Assembly (NCBI GenBank): GCA_002428265.1
Contig: DIUR01000028.1
Span: 1-64,000 of the forward strand
Direction of reading: 5' to 3'
Length of the DNA: 64,000 nucleotides
DNA from: Bacteriovoracaceae bacterium UBA6153
Lineage (GTDB): Bacteria > Bdellovibrionota > Bacteriovoracia > Bacteriovoracales > Bacteriovoracaceae
Shown here: piece by piece, positions 44,047 to 53,180 of the stretch
Layout: each line of letters begins with the position of its first letter
How positions within the stretch are numbered: position 1 is the first letter of the stretch
The notes under the pieces: generated by a model
The model's input: only the letters and a program-made list of their open reading frames with translations
Told to the model about the DNA's origin: nothing
The model's database searches: none
Position numbers and translations under genes: made by a program

Positions 44047-44955
44047 ATGAATAAAAAGACAAATCTTAGCCCGACAATCGCAGAGGATTACACGATTAAA
44101 TATCTCGTTGGAGTTGACGGCGGTGGCAGTGGTACACGCATAATTGTCACAGACAAAAAATTTAATATTCTTGCGAGTGCTCAAGGTGATCCTTCAGCGC
44201 TAGGACAAGGAATAGAAAAATCATGGCGATCAATTGTCGATACACTTGCAAGTGCCTTTCATTACGGAAATATTCCAGTTCCCATGCTTTCTGAATGTGC
44301 CATCGGTCTTGGTCTGTCTGGTGCAAATAATGTGATCTGGAAAAATGAGTTCTACATGAGAAATCCAGGTTTCAAAAATATCCTGGTCGATACAGATGGA
44401 TTTACAACTCTGCTCGGTGCTCATGGTGGAAATCCTGGAGTCATTGTCGCTGTCGGAACAGGAAGTGTCGGCATGGTCATGAATAAAGACGGAATAAGAA
44501 AAGATGTTTCAGGTTGGGGATTTCCATCTGGAGATGAAGCAAGTGGAGCATGGCTAGGATTAAAGGCCGCTGCCATTACTCAAAAAACACTAGATGGAAG
44601 AAGAAGTCCATCAACTCTAAGTGAATTAGTTTTAAAATTTTGCGGAAAAGAACCGGCCCATTTTTTAACCTGGCTAGGAAACGCAGGACAAAATAGTTTT
44701 GCGAAATTAGCTCCTCTTGTTTTTCAATCGGCTGCAAGTGATCCCGATGCAAAAAATCTTTTAATAAAAGCAGGGATGGAAGTTGATCTTATGGTTAAGG
44801 CCCTAGATCCTAATGCTGAATTACCACTTTCAATCTGCGGACGTTTAGGTGAAGCCTTAATACCATTTCTGCCAGAGGCTACAAAGTCCCGCAATCTTCC
44901 CGCTCAAGGAGATTCTACAATCGGAGCACTTTTGCTCGTATCGAAGAATCCATAA
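44047..44955 (+). CDS. BadF/BadG-type N-acetylglucosamine kinase
   Basis: A 302-residue ASKHA-fold kinase with the phosphate-1 motif VGVDGGGSGTR and an adenosine region VAVGTGSVGM, then GWGFPSGDEASGAWLG. It should phosphorylate GlcNAc or GlcNAc-like sugars before deacetylation by NagA. The next gene starts 1 base after its stop. Its mRNA appears leaderless. Confidence 0.85.
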   Translation: MNKKTNLSPTIAEDYTIKYLVGVDGGGSGTRIIVTDKKFNILASAQGDPSALGQGIEKSWRSIVDTLASAFHYGNIPVPMLSECAIGLGLSGANNVIWKNEFYMRNPGFKNILVDTDGFTTLLGAHGGNPGVIVAVGTGSVGMVMNKDGIRKDVSGWGFPSGDEASGAWLGLKAAAITQKTLDGRRSPSTLSELVLKFCGKEPAHFLTWLGNAGQNSFAKLAPLVFQSAASDPDAKNLLIKAGMEVDLMVKALDPNAELPLSICGRLGEALIPFLPEATKSRNLPAQGDSTIGALLLVSKNP

Positions 44956-44956
44956 T

Positions 44957-46051
44957 ATGAAAATTATCAAGGCCAACATTCTTAAGAATAATAATATCTT
45001 TGCTGCTGAAGTAACCTTTAAAGAAAAAATTACGAAAATTGATTTACTCGGAAGTGAAAATAAAACTTTTCCACTTCTTGTCCCAGGATTTATTGATCTT
45101 CACGTTCACGGTGGTGGAGGATCAGATATTATGGAAGCAGGAAAGGCCATCGAGAAAGTCACTAGCACTCATTCTAAATATGGGACAACTAGTCTTCTTG
45201 CTACCACCATGACTGCGCCTTTTGAAGAATTGGAAAAATCATTTCTGGCCATGAAAGATAGCTATGAAAACCGCCAAAAGAATCAGTCTCGTATTTTAGG
45301 GGTACATCTCGAAGGTCCATTCATCAGTGCTGAAAAATTAGGCGCACAACCTAACTTCACAAGAGAAGCGACCTTAAAAGAAATCACTGCCCTTAATAAT
45401 ATTGTTCCGATAAAAGTCATTACACTTGCTCCTGAAGCTTTTAATCATTTAAATTTAATTCCTGATTTAATAAAAATGGGCATTGTTGTTCAAATCGGAC
45501 ACACTAATGGAACCTATGAGCAGGGAGTGACAGCACTCAGTCAAGGTGCTAAAAGTTTTACTCATCTCTTTAATGCGATGTCGAGTTTCCATCACCGTGC
45601 CCCTGGAATGTCTGGCGCGGCACTTGCTCATGCTCAGTATGCAGAACTTATTCCTGACTTAGAACATGTTCACCCGGGAGCTATTAAAGCAGCTCTCAGA
45701 TGTATTCCCAATCTTTATTTTGTCACTGACTCAACTGCTGCAACCGGAATGCCTGATGGTGAATATAAACTTGGAAGCCAGACTGTTCATAAATGTCTTG
45801 GTGGAGTACGACTAAGTGATGGCACACTCGCTGGTAGTGCACTAACAATGGACCAAGCTTTTAGAAACCTTGTGAGTCTTGGACTACCCTATTATGAAAT
45901 TTCAAAAAAACTTTCTGCGATCCAAGCAGAGCTTATCGGCATCCAAGACCGTGGCAGTATGAAGGTTGGCCACTATGCTGATTTAGTTTTACTCGATCGC
46001 CAAAATAAAATCACTACAGTTATCATCGAAGGAGATGAATGTGACTTCTAA
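44957..46051 (+). CDS. nagA: N-acetylglucosamine-6-phosphate deacetylase
   Basis: A 364-residue amidohydrolase with the metal motif GFIDLHVHGGGG, the glutamate in VHLEGPFIS, His ligands in IGHTNG and HLFNAM, and the catalytic Asp in VTDSTAATGM. It removes acetate from GlcNAc-6-P to give glucosamine-6-P. It sits between the kinase and the SIS deaminase, so the pathway from free GlcNAc to fructose-6-P is complete in this operon. Confidence 0.95.
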   Translation: MKIIKANILKNNNIFAAEVTFKEKITKIDLLGSENKTFPLLVPGFIDLHVHGGGGSDIMEAGKAIEKVTSTHSKYGTTSLLATTMTAPFEELEKSFLAMKDSYENRQKNQSRILGVHLEGPFISAEKLGAQPNFTREATLKEITALNNIVPIKVITLAPEAFNHLNLIPDLIKMGIVVQIGHTNGTYEQGVTALSQGAKSFTHLFNAMSSFHHRAPGMSGAALAHAQYAELIPDLEHVHPGAIKAALRCIPNLYFVTDSTAATGMPDGEYKLGSQTVHKCLGGVRLSDGTLAGSALTMDQAFRNLVSLGLPYYEISKKLSAIQAELIGIQDRGSMKVGHYADLVLLDRQNKITTVIIEGDECDF

Positions 46052-47063
46052 AATGAGAACTGAAGCTCTTGAAGCTGCTGATGTTATCAGCAAACAAATC
46101 AGTGAAAATAAAAATCTACTCAATAGTATTACAGCTGAACTAAGAGCTAATGACCCATATTCGATCGTAAGCATTGCCAGAGGAAGCTCTGATCATGCTG
46201 CTCAATATATGAATTACCTGGCCATGGCAAAACTAGGAAAACTTCCTACCTCTTTATCAATGTCTATTTTAACGTTATATAAAGCAGAGCTTGATATCAG
46301 TAAATCAATTGGTATTGCTATTTCTCAGTCAGGACAAAGCCCTGACGTTGTTAATCCGCTCGGCTATTTTACCGAAAAAGGTAGAGGTAGCATTGCATTA
46401 GTTAACGATACAAACTCTCCATTGGCAAAAACAGCAAAATGGACAGTGCCTCTTCACGCTGGGCCTGAAAAATCTGTAGCTGCCACAAAAAGTTTTATTG
46501 CATCTTTGTCAGCTTCTGCTCATTTAATCGCCTCATGGAAACAAGATACTGAACTTCTGAAAGCTCTCGATCATCTTCCTGACGATTTATGTAAGGCCCA
46601 ACAATGCGACTGGACACCTGCGATTGAAACTCTTAAGGGCTCAAAGCGCATTATGGTTGTTGGTCGTGGATTTGGTCTTTCTATGGCACTCGAGGCCTCA
46701 TTAAAATTTAAAGAGACATGTTCTATTCAGGCCGAAGCCTTCAGTGCTGCAGAAATTAAGCACGGCCCCCAAGCACTTATTGAAAATGGATATCCTTTAA
46801 TCGTCTTTGCTAATAGAGGGCCAGCTCTTCACAGCATGCTCGATCTTGCTGAAGACATGAGAGCACGTGGAGCTAAAGTTATATTAGCAGCTCCTTCATT
46901 TGTTAAAGAAAAAGATTTATTAATTCATTCGGCACAATCGGATGATTTAGATATCTTGATGGCAGCGCAGTCGTTTTATTTAATGATAGAAGGGTTGTCG
47001 AGGAGTTTGGGATTGAATCCGGATGAGCCTAAACATTTATCGAAAGTGACGAAGACGAATTAA
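46041..47063 (+). CDS. SIS-domain glucosamine-6-phosphate deaminase (NagB-II type)
   Basis: A protein of about 340 residues with two SIS domains (SIARGSSDHAAQYMNYL and VGRGFGLSMALEASLK) resembling the isomerase half of GlmS without the glutaminase domain. Together with nagA and the kinase this points to the NagB-II deaminase that yields fructose-6-P. The start is uncertain. ATG 46035 has AGGAG immediately in front of it and is too close, while GTG 46041 has a 6-base gap from the same AGGAG and is used here. It overlaps nagA. Confidence 0.85.
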   Translation: MTSKMRTEALEAADVISKQISENKNLLNSITAELRANDPYSIVSIARGSSDHAAQYMNYLAMAKLGKLPTSLSMSILTLYKAELDISKSIGIAISQSGQSPDVVNPLGYFTEKGRGSIALVNDTNSPLAKTAKWTVPLHAGPEKSVAATKSFIASLSASAHLIASWKQDTELLKALDHLPDDLCKAQQCDWTPAIETLKGSKRIMVVGRGFGLSMALEASLKFKETCSIQAEAFSAAEIKHGPQALIENGYPLIVFANRGPALHSMLDLAEDMRARGAKVILAAPSFVKEKDLLIHSAQSDDLDILMAAQSFYLMIEGLSRSLGLNPDEPKHLSKVTKTN

Positions 47064-48571
47064 TGGAATCGAGAGTTAAAATTATTCTTAATAACGAAAA
47101 TGTTCGATTTCTTATTTATCTGATTATTGCATTTATTATTTTTAGTCCAAGTTTTTCGAATCTTAGTTTTTTTTGGGATGATGAAAGATTTATTTTTTTA
47201 AACCCCGATTTCTTAAACTCTCCATCGTGGACACATTTTTGGAATCCTAAAACAGTTTTTTACAAATCCTGGTCACTTGGTTATACAATATTCTGGTTTC
47301 TCGTAAAAACTTTTCCAGCAGCTGGTTTTGTTACTTACAAGTCGTTAAATATCATTTTTCATGCTTTAAATGGATATTTAACCTATCGTTTTATTAAGAA
47401 GCTCACAATTCCCTATCCTTATATAATTTCTATGCTTTTTTTGATTCACCCTTTGCATGTTGAATCTGTAAGCTGGATCTTTCAATTGATGACTATATTG
47501 TCTTATACGTTTTTTATCTCTAGTCTTATCAATTTTTATAATTTTATTGATACTGGATTTAAAAAGCATATCATCTGGACTTTTATTTTCTTTCTGGCTT
47601 CCTTGCTAACAAAGAGTATTGCGCTCTTAATACCATTTGTATTTCTAATAATTTTAATTATTCAAAAGGTAAAACTTAAAGCTTACTTATTCCTTGTTCC
47701 ATTTTTCATCTCAAGTCTCTATCTAGGTCTGGTAAATAACAAAGGGACTGAAATTTTGCTTAATGAAAAGAGCTCTTTGAGTAGCCTCGTGTTGGTGAAT
47801 ATTCAAAAAATCTTTACGCCGATAACTCAATCTAAAATTCAGTCTCAAGGAAAAATACCTAATACAGAGAATGATTATTTTAATTTTATTTTTAAGAAAA
47901 GACATGATCAGAATCCTATTAAATTTAATCGTGGTGAGATTTTTTCCCAAGGAATCTGGTACTATACTTACAGCGCTATATTACCAATTAACTTGCAGTA
48001 TATACATAAATCAGAATCAACTAATGCTATTTTTGTGATTTTATCTTTATTCTTTTTAATTATTTTACCTGTGATTCTTTCAAGAAATTTTAAAGATAGA
48101 TATTTTCTTCACATACCTCTATTTGCATCCGCACTATTGCTTCCTTATCTCGGAATTAGCTTTATTACTTTTTTTTATTGGTCGAATGTTTCGGATCGAT
48201 ATACTTATTACTTCATTTTAGTTTTTATTTTTTTACTAGGTTTGTTTTTGAAACATGTTCATATTAAATACGCGAAATTTTTTATTATTTTTTATATTCT
48301 AATTTTATCTGCAATAAATCTCAATTACGGAATGAAGTTCAATAACAACGTTCTTCTCTACGAAGAAATTCTTACCTATAAAGCGCACCCAGGTCTCTAC
48401 TCACTGTTAATAGAGCAATACATTCAAAAGCTTGATTATAAAAATGCAAATAGAACACTAGAAGATGGGTTGAAAAAATTTCCTGAAGATGAAAATCTAA
48501 AAATTGATGCTGAACGAGTGAATAATTTAAAGAAGTTTTATAATCAATTTGAACCTAATAAACCACAGTAG
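47063..48571 (+). CDS. GT-C fold membrane glycosyltransferase (TMTC-like)
   Basis: A 502-residue protein with about ten transmembrane helices, an early acidic loop FFWDDERFI and the motif IHPLHVESVSWI, which resembles the HPxHxEAVAWI of TMTC-type O-mannosyltransferases. A short TPR-like tail follows (GLYSLLIEQYIQKL). It would use a lipid-linked sugar to glycosylate exported proteins or lipids. The start shares one base with the deaminase stop (TAATG), so it is translated with the GlcNAc operon. The tail overlaps the convergent pseudopilin gene by 17 bases. Confidence 0.75.
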   Translation: MESRVKIILNNENVRFLIYLIIAFIIFSPSFSNLSFFWDDERFIFLNPDFLNSPSWTHFWNPKTVFYKSWSLGYTIFWFLVKTFPAAGFVTYKSLNIIFHALNGYLTYRFIKKLTIPYPYIISMLFLIHPLHVESVSWIFQLMTILSYTFFISSLINFYNFIDTGFKKHIIWTFIFFLASLLTKSIALLIPFVFLIILIIQKVKLKAYLFLVPFFISSLYLGLVNNKGTEILLNEKSSLSSLVLVNIQKIFTPITQSKIQSQGKIPNTENDYFNFIFKKRHDQNPIKFNRGEIFSQGIWYYTYSAILPINLQYIHKSESTNAIFVILSLFFLIILPVILSRNFKDRYFLHIPLFASALLLPYLGISFITFFYWSNVSDRYTYYFILVFIFLLGLFLKHVHIKYAKFFIIFYILILSAINLNYGMKFNNNVLLYEEILTYKAHPGLYSLLIEQYIQKLDYKNANRTLEDGLKKFPEDENLKIDAERVNNLKKFYNQFEPNKPQ

Positions 48572-49286
48572 ACCCTGAACTTCTCGCACATCCGGCGATT
48601 GAACTCAGTGGCGTCAGTACTCCTGTGGTATAATTATAACTATGGGTTACTACCATCGCGTCCACTGTATAAACTTTAGGGTGTGTAATTGAGGTAATTG
48701 TTCCTCCACTCGAAGTCTGTCTAGCTCCTGCGGCAGTAGCACCAAGATTTTTTTCGAATGTTATATAGATTCTTACAACAGCTGGCATAACTCCATCGTA
48801 GTCACCACCTGCAGAATCGGCTACATACTTTCTTTGTTGAACTTTATAAAGTTGATATTTTAGATCTTTAATTCTTGCACTAGTTGGATGAACCGTTGCT
48901 GATACTCTTCTATCTAATCTCCACGTACCTCCAGTCTCTGGCCCCATGTAATCCGCATAAGAAGCACCCGAAGCGCAAGTTCCAGAAGTACAAAGTCTAA
49001 TTTGATTTAAAGGCTGAAGAGTTCCAGTTGGGAAACTTAGTCCACGCAATGTTGCAGAACAATGCATAGGTGAAGCTAATGTTGCAGTAATCGCTGCAAC
49101 TGCAATTTCAATATCATTGTCAGCACCAAGTCTCTTTCCAATTTTAAATTCAGTTTTTGCTCTTTGTAATAAGAGAATAGCCATCCCGCCAATCGCAACT
49201 GTCCCAATAAGTGCCAAAACGATGGCATTTCCTTTCGCAGATGAAAGATTTTTTTTAAATGATTGAGGCCTAAAACCAATTTTTAT
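48555..49286 (-). CDS. Minor pseudopilin (PilX/GspK-like N-terminus), apparent ATA start
   Basis: A 243-residue protein with a prepilin-like N-terminus SSAKG/NAIVLALIGTVAIGGMA, the cleaved glycine followed by a hydrophobic helix. Position +5 is not glutamate, as in PilX/GspK-type minor pilins. The rest is a small globular domain with paired cysteines. The frame has no ATG, GTG or TTG ahead of the helix. The best start is ATA 49286, exactly 5 T after AGGAG. It follows the other pseudopilin gene in the same operon. Confidence 0.72.
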   Translation of the reverse strand: MKIGFRPQSFKKNLSSAKGNAIVLALIGTVAIGGMAILLLQRAKTEFKIGKRLGADNDIEIAVAAITATLASPMHCSATLRGLSFPTGTLQPLNQIRLCTSGTCASGASYADYMGPETGGTWRLDRRVSATVHPTSARIKDLKYQLYKVQQRKYVADSAGGDYDGVMPAVVRIYITFEKNLGATAAGARQTSSGGTITSITHPKVYTVDAMVVTHSYNYTTGVLTPLSSIAGCARSSGSTVVY

Positions 49287-49294
49287 AAAAACTC

Positions 49295-49885
49295 CTAATA
49301 AGGCTGAGTTGAATTAGTTGACTTAGGACACCCCTGCACTGTTGTACCATTAGTAATAATAGCTACAGGAAACTTTATAACCTGATTTGTTTCTGGTCCT
49401 GTTATCGACTTAAGAACAAACTTAATCTCTAATGTGGCTGAGTTAACTGCGTTACTTCCAGCAGTAGACCCTGTCATTGTTCTAGTAATAGACGCAATTT
49501 TAACTCTCTCAGAAATTTGTCCTGCTAAAACTTGAGCTGTACCAGGCCAGCCTGTGGGTATAGCGGCAAATTTTGAGACTCTTGCACCTGTAGTTGCTGT
49601 ACATGCGCCAGATGTGCAAGTGTATAAATTCGTAACTGCTGACGCCGCGGCTGTCGATAAATTTTTAAAGTTTGCATTACAATGAGAGGGGTTGTTTAAC
49701 AAACCGATAATTTCAGATTTTGCCATTGCTAAATCTGCATCGTTTTTGGATTTAATAGATTGATGTGTTTGCTGTTTGGTAAGAAACATTAAGGCTACCG
49801 CAATCCCACCCATAATACCGGCAGCGATTATAACTTCCGGTAGGGTAAAACCTCTCGAATTTTTTAAAAGTTTAAAAATCTTAAT
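49295..49885 (-). CDS. Type IV pseudopilin, apparent ATT start
   Basis: A 196-residue protein with a classic prepilin signal: basic leader KLLKNSRG, then FTLPEVIIAAGIMGG, with Gly at -1, Phe at +1 and Glu at +5. It should be cut by a PilD-type peptidase and join a pilus or type II secretion pseudopilus. An in-frame stop lies at 49895-49897 and the only possible start before the leader is ATT 49885, five T after GAGGGG. The first codons are ATT AAG ATT, which parallels the next gene. A globular domain with several cysteines follows. Confidence 0.78.
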   Translation of the reverse strand: MKIFKLLKNSRGFTLPEVIIAAGIMGGIAVALMFLTKQQTHQSIKSKNDADLAMAKSEIIGLLNNPSHCNANFKNLSTAAASAVTNLYTCTSGACTATTGARVSKFAAIPTGWPGTAQVLAGQISERVKIASITRTMTGSTAGSNAVNSATLEIKFVLKSITGPETNQVIKFPVAIITNGTTVQGCPKSTNSTQPY

Positions 49886-50032
49886 AAAAACCCCTCAAAT
49901 TATGCATCTATTACTATTTTCAGTGAGGTTAGAGTTAATTACAACACATATACTCGAATCCATTAAATATTAAGGTTTTATACCCGATCTTTACGCTAAA
50001 TTAAGGGCCTAAATGTGTCTAATTAAAGGCAA

Positions 50033-50046
50033 CTCCCTTTTTAGGG
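50033..50046 (-). terminator. Weak hairpin terminator after the papain-like protease gene
   Basis: On the minus strand the stem CTCCCT / AGGGAG (loop of 4 A) lies just after the stop, followed by TTGCCTTTAATT. Confidence 0.5.
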
Positions 50047-50048
50047 AG

Positions 50049-51473
50049 CTATCTATTGTAAATTGATACTGGAATTGAGTTCGTAGAAATGTATCTAGTT
50101 TTTCCCCTTTCAAAGACTTCAGAAATGAAATGGATATTATAATTTCCGTTTTTTACATTTTGAGTTCTGAAACCTATTTTCATTTTTTCACTAAAATTAG
50201 AATCATTTGATCTATAAGCAATATCTCCACTGCTATCTGTGACAACCAAACTGATTACTTTCGGTGGAATTTTACTTACCCCTGTTTTTAATGTGACTCC
50301 TAATTCAATTCTTCCGCTCAATGGTTTTGTTAAATCTATTAAGTCATCAGACCAATCAATCTCTGTTTCTGAAATTTCATTACTAATATAAACAACGGCT
50401 GGAACACTTGTTTGTGAATCAGTTAACAATTGCACTTCATACTTTCCATCTGGCAAAAGAGTGCTGTCAAATATACATTTTTTCAAATCACAGTTAACTG
50501 CCAAAAGATTATTATGAATAGATTTAATTTCTAGCCTGACATTGTGCTCAGCCGTTGTATTAATCTCTAAAGACATTTTTCCACTTAAATAAGTATTCAA
50601 ATCTTTAAATGCAAGTTGCTTATTTCCTTCTGATCCAACTTCAAACTTCCAAGTCAAATTTCCAATCCCGGATTTATCACTATAAGCAACCCACCCATAA
50701 CCACTTTCGCCCCAGTCTTCTCCCCAAGAGTTCTTAATTAACCAGGCCTTTTTCTCATCATCAAAACCAATGATAGCAACAGCGTGACCTCCAGCTTTCT
50801 TTGAAGTCGTCGCCTTATAAACGCCACCTTTGTAATAAAGAAAATCTTCACGAGCATTCATCGTTGTTAAAAGAGGACCATGCTTAAGTGCCTCCTTTAC
50901 TTTTTTATCACTGCCACCAAAGCGAGTACTAGGAGTTGAAATAGATTTAATTCTAATCGTTCTGTCTGCTTGATTTTCACAATAGTTTTCCTGACACAGG
51001 CCATTCTCTCCAGTCGCACCTGACAAGTAAGGAGCGCAAGCAAGATCAACAGTGCCACCACTTTTTAATTGATAAGCGGCCCACTCTGGTAACCAGCCAA
51101 CGCGGCAACTTCCCTTTCCGCAGTCAAAAAGCATTTGAGGGGAAAACTGAGCTTTCAGCCAAGACAACTTACTATCGATTGTGTACTGACCTTCTAAAAC
51201 AGCAACAGAAGCAAAGGCCACACAAGATCCACAATTTCCTTGGTCACTGATAGGAGTAATCCAATTTTGTCCGTCGACATTTCGCCAATCCCATTTTTCT
51301 TTTACTGCGGACTCACTATATTTAAGAGTTCCTTCTGGGGTAATTAATTTATTTCCAAATAAATTCTTGCGCGCAGATGGACTAAGTCTTGAAACGCTTG
51401 TCTCTCCCCTTTCCCATGATTGTGCAAACACAGGGATATTAATCGCAAAAAAGAGAATGAAAAATAACTTCAT
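50049..51473 (-). CDS. Secreted papain-family (C1) cysteine protease
   Basis: A 474-residue protein with a signal peptide (ending VFAQ), a short propeptide, and a papain domain (residues 58-290). The oxyanion Gln and catalytic Cys are in DQGNCGSC (Q78, C84), the His in AGGHAVAIIG and the Asn in IKNSWGEDWG. The C-terminal 180 residues look beta-rich, likely one or two Ig-like extensions. It is a candidate digestive protease for prey. Confidence 0.92.
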   Translation of the reverse strand: MKLFFILFFAINIPVFAQSWERGETSVSRLSPSARKNLFGNKLITPEGTLKYSESAVKEKWDWRNVDGQNWITPISDQGNCGSCVAFASVAVLEGQYTIDSKLSWLKAQFSPQMLFDCGKGSCRVGWLPEWAAYQLKSGGTVDLACAPYLSGATGENGLCQENYCENQADRTIRIKSISTPSTRFGGSDKKVKEALKHGPLLTTMNAREDFLYYKGGVYKATTSKKAGGHAVAIIGFDDEKKAWLIKNSWGEDWGESGYGWVAYSDKSGIGNLTWKFEVGSEGNKQLAFKDLNTYLSGKMSLEINTTAEHNVRLEIKSIHNNLLAVNCDLKKCIFDSTLLPDGKYEVQLLTDSQTSVPAVVYISNEISETEIDWSDDLIDLTKPLSGRIELGVTLKTGVSKIPPKVISLVVTDSSGDIAYRSNDSNFSEKMKIGFRTQNVKNGNYNIHFISEVFERGKTRYISTNSIPVSIYNR

Positions 51474-51624
51474 AAATACCTGACTATTTTGTTCAAATTA
51501 TTATTTTTACCAATGAAAAATATATGCATAAATTTTGTCATAAATATTGGTAAGAAGCATCTTCTGATTGCGTTTTGATATTCGATTTTAGATGATTAAG
51601 AAGATTTTCGTCGTGGAGGACAAT

Positions 51625-51933
51625 ATGAAAAAACTTTTAGCTCTTTTGTTTTTAACAATTTCTTTCAGCGCTCTTGCGGAGCCTGTTTTTGTATTTCCTA
51701 ACTGCAACTACTATGGAAACAATGGCGAGTGCACGGTCTGGAATACATCTGGAAAAGATATCAGCTGTAATATTCAAGTTAATGGTTATACAAAAAAAGG
51801 TAACTCGATTAATTCTTATGACTACAGAGTTCTTTATCAAGGAATGCAAGCATGGATTCGCGTAAGCTCATATGGGGCCGACAATCCGATCACATCCCTT
51901 CGTGCAACAGCTTTCTGCAATACACTTAATTAA
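51625..51933 (+). CDS. Small exported protein, function unknown
   Basis: A 102-residue protein with a signal peptide (MKKLLALLFLTISFSALAEP), then a small cysteine-containing domain (NCNYYGNNGECTVW, ISCNIQV). It is preceded by GGAGG with a 5-base gap, which supports ATG 51625 over the upstream TTG 51592, and ends in a strong terminator. I recognise no family. Confidence 0.65.
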   Translation: MKKLLALLFLTISFSALAEPVFVFPNCNYYGNNGECTVWNTSGKDISCNIQVNGYTKKGNSINSYDYRVLYQGMQAWIRVSSYGADNPITSLRATAFCNTLN

Positions 51934-51934
51934 A

Positions 51935-51960
51935 AAAAAGGCTCCGTAAGGAGCCTTTTT
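51935..51960. terminator. Bidirectional hairpin terminator
   Basis: A perfect stem AAAAAGGCTCC / GGAGCCTTTTT with loop GTAA lies between the convergent small exported protein and the VOC fusion gene. Confidence 0.9.
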
Positions 51961-52631
51961 TATTTGTATGGATCAAAATCGCTTTCTAAATTATTAAAAG
52001 AAAATTCTTTGTCGCAATAAAATGGTGAGTACATAACTTCCAAAATAGCATTATCCGGGCCCTTGAACTGGATCGAATAATAATGGTTATCGCCCATAGC
52101 TCCTTTTCCAGTAAGACTTTCTATTGTATTTTTTTGAAGAACTTCACGATAAAAATCATCTACCACTTCTTTTGTTTCAGCATAAAATGATAATTGCTTA
52201 GGTGACATTGCCTGTCCGGGCTTAACAATAATTTTTAATGTTCCATCCGTATAAGCTGTTTGCTCCATTCTACTAAAGAGCTTTTCCCATCCAAGACTTA
52301 GGAGAATCAAATCATAGAAGCGCACGCCATCTTTATAATTGGAAACCTGAATATCAACATGAGAAAGTTTAGTTCTCTTGACTCCCCACTGCCACTTAGG
52401 TTTTTCTCCATAACGAAAACAGATCAGGATAAGACCCATTAATAAAATAGGAACTGATGCCCACGTATAAAAATACTGAGTCGACTTTTCATAGTCCAAA
52501 GCTTTTGCAGTAAGCCTGATAATAATAGGAATCACAACGACGACTAGAGTGACTAGCCATCCTTCCCAGGTAATAGGAGTCCAGCCCCATCCGTAAGTCT
52601 TTCTTCTAAACCATAGTTTATTTTTTTTCAT
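51960..52631 (-). CDS. Two-helix membrane head fused to a VOC/glyoxalase-like domain
   Basis: A 223-residue protein. Residues 1-80 hold a basic tryptophan-rich start (KTYGWGWTPITWEGWLV) and two transmembrane helices, a module I have seen only as short uncharacterised membrane proteins. Residues 95-215 form a VOC-type fold (SHVDIQVSNYKDGVRFYDLIL and later DNAILEVMYSP). The usual metal ligands cannot be fixed with confidence. A fusion of these two is unusual, and its substrate is unknown. Confidence 0.7.
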   Translation of the reverse strand: MKKNKLWFRRKTYGWGWTPITWEGWLVTLVVVVIPIIIRLTAKALDYEKSTQYFYTWASVPILLMGLILICFRYGEKPKWQWGVKRTKLSHVDIQVSNYKDGVRFYDLILLSLGWEKLFSRMEQTAYTDGTLKIIVKPGQAMSPKQLSFYAETKEVVDDFYREVLQKNTIESLTGKGAMGDNHYYSIQFKGPDNAILEVMYSPFYCDKEFSFNNLESDFDPYK

Positions 52632-52646
52632 ATAAGGCCTTAAAAA

Positions 52647-53114
52647 TTATTTTTGAATCAGTGAATCGCGGATTACAAAGGTAAACTCGCGACGTGTATT
52701 ATAAGAAGATAAATGTGCCTGACCACGTTGAAAAGTCATATATGCACTATCTGTAAAATATCTGTTTAATCTAGCAGCTGCCGTTCCTTGGAGTTTAAAA
52801 ATCTGGTTAGATCCATTAATTACAAAAAGAGACATAGGGATACTGAATCTGCAGTCTCCGATCAAATCACCGAACTGAGTGTTATAGGCCATGCACTCAA
52901 GCTCAAAATTATTTTCATAAATTGATTTGCGATAACCATTTCCCACTAACTTTGAATGCAGGATGCCAGCTTCGAATGGTGGAATAACGACATCGTCCTT
53001 AATGATAATGACAAGGCGATCAGTGTGATGATCAACGAATGCTGAAAAATCAGATTTCGCAAATGATGTTAGTGATAGTGTTGCCAGAATAATGGCGAAT
53101 AAAATTTTCTTCAT
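52647..53114 (-). CDS. Exported protein of unknown function
   Basis: A 155-residue protein with a signal peptide (ending TSFA) and a beta-rich body, including LVIIIKDDVVIPPFEAGIL. It contains two cysteines (ELECMAY, GDCRFS) that could form a disulfide. I recognise no family. It lies 15 bases upstream of the VOC fusion gene on the same strand. Confidence 0.6.
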   Translation of the reverse strand: MKKILFAIILATLSLTSFAKSDFSAFVDHHTDRLVIIIKDDVVIPPFEAGILHSKLVGNGYRKSIYENNFELECMAYNTQFGDLIGDCRFSIPMSLFVINGSNQIFKLQGTAAARLNRYFTDSAYMTFQRGQAHLSSYNTRREFTFVIRDSLIQK

Positions 53115-53140
53115 ATTAAATCCTTTTAATGAGAGAAGAA

Positions 53141-53169
53141 AAAAAGGGCCTCAACATGAGGCCCTTTTT
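53141..53169 (-). terminator. Hairpin terminator after smc
   Basis: A perfect 12-bp stem AAAAAGGGCCTC / GAGGCCCTTTTT with loop AACAT lies 12 bases after the smc stop. The stem sides supply the T run on the smc strand. Confidence 0.9.
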
Positions 53170-53180
53170 GATAATCAATT

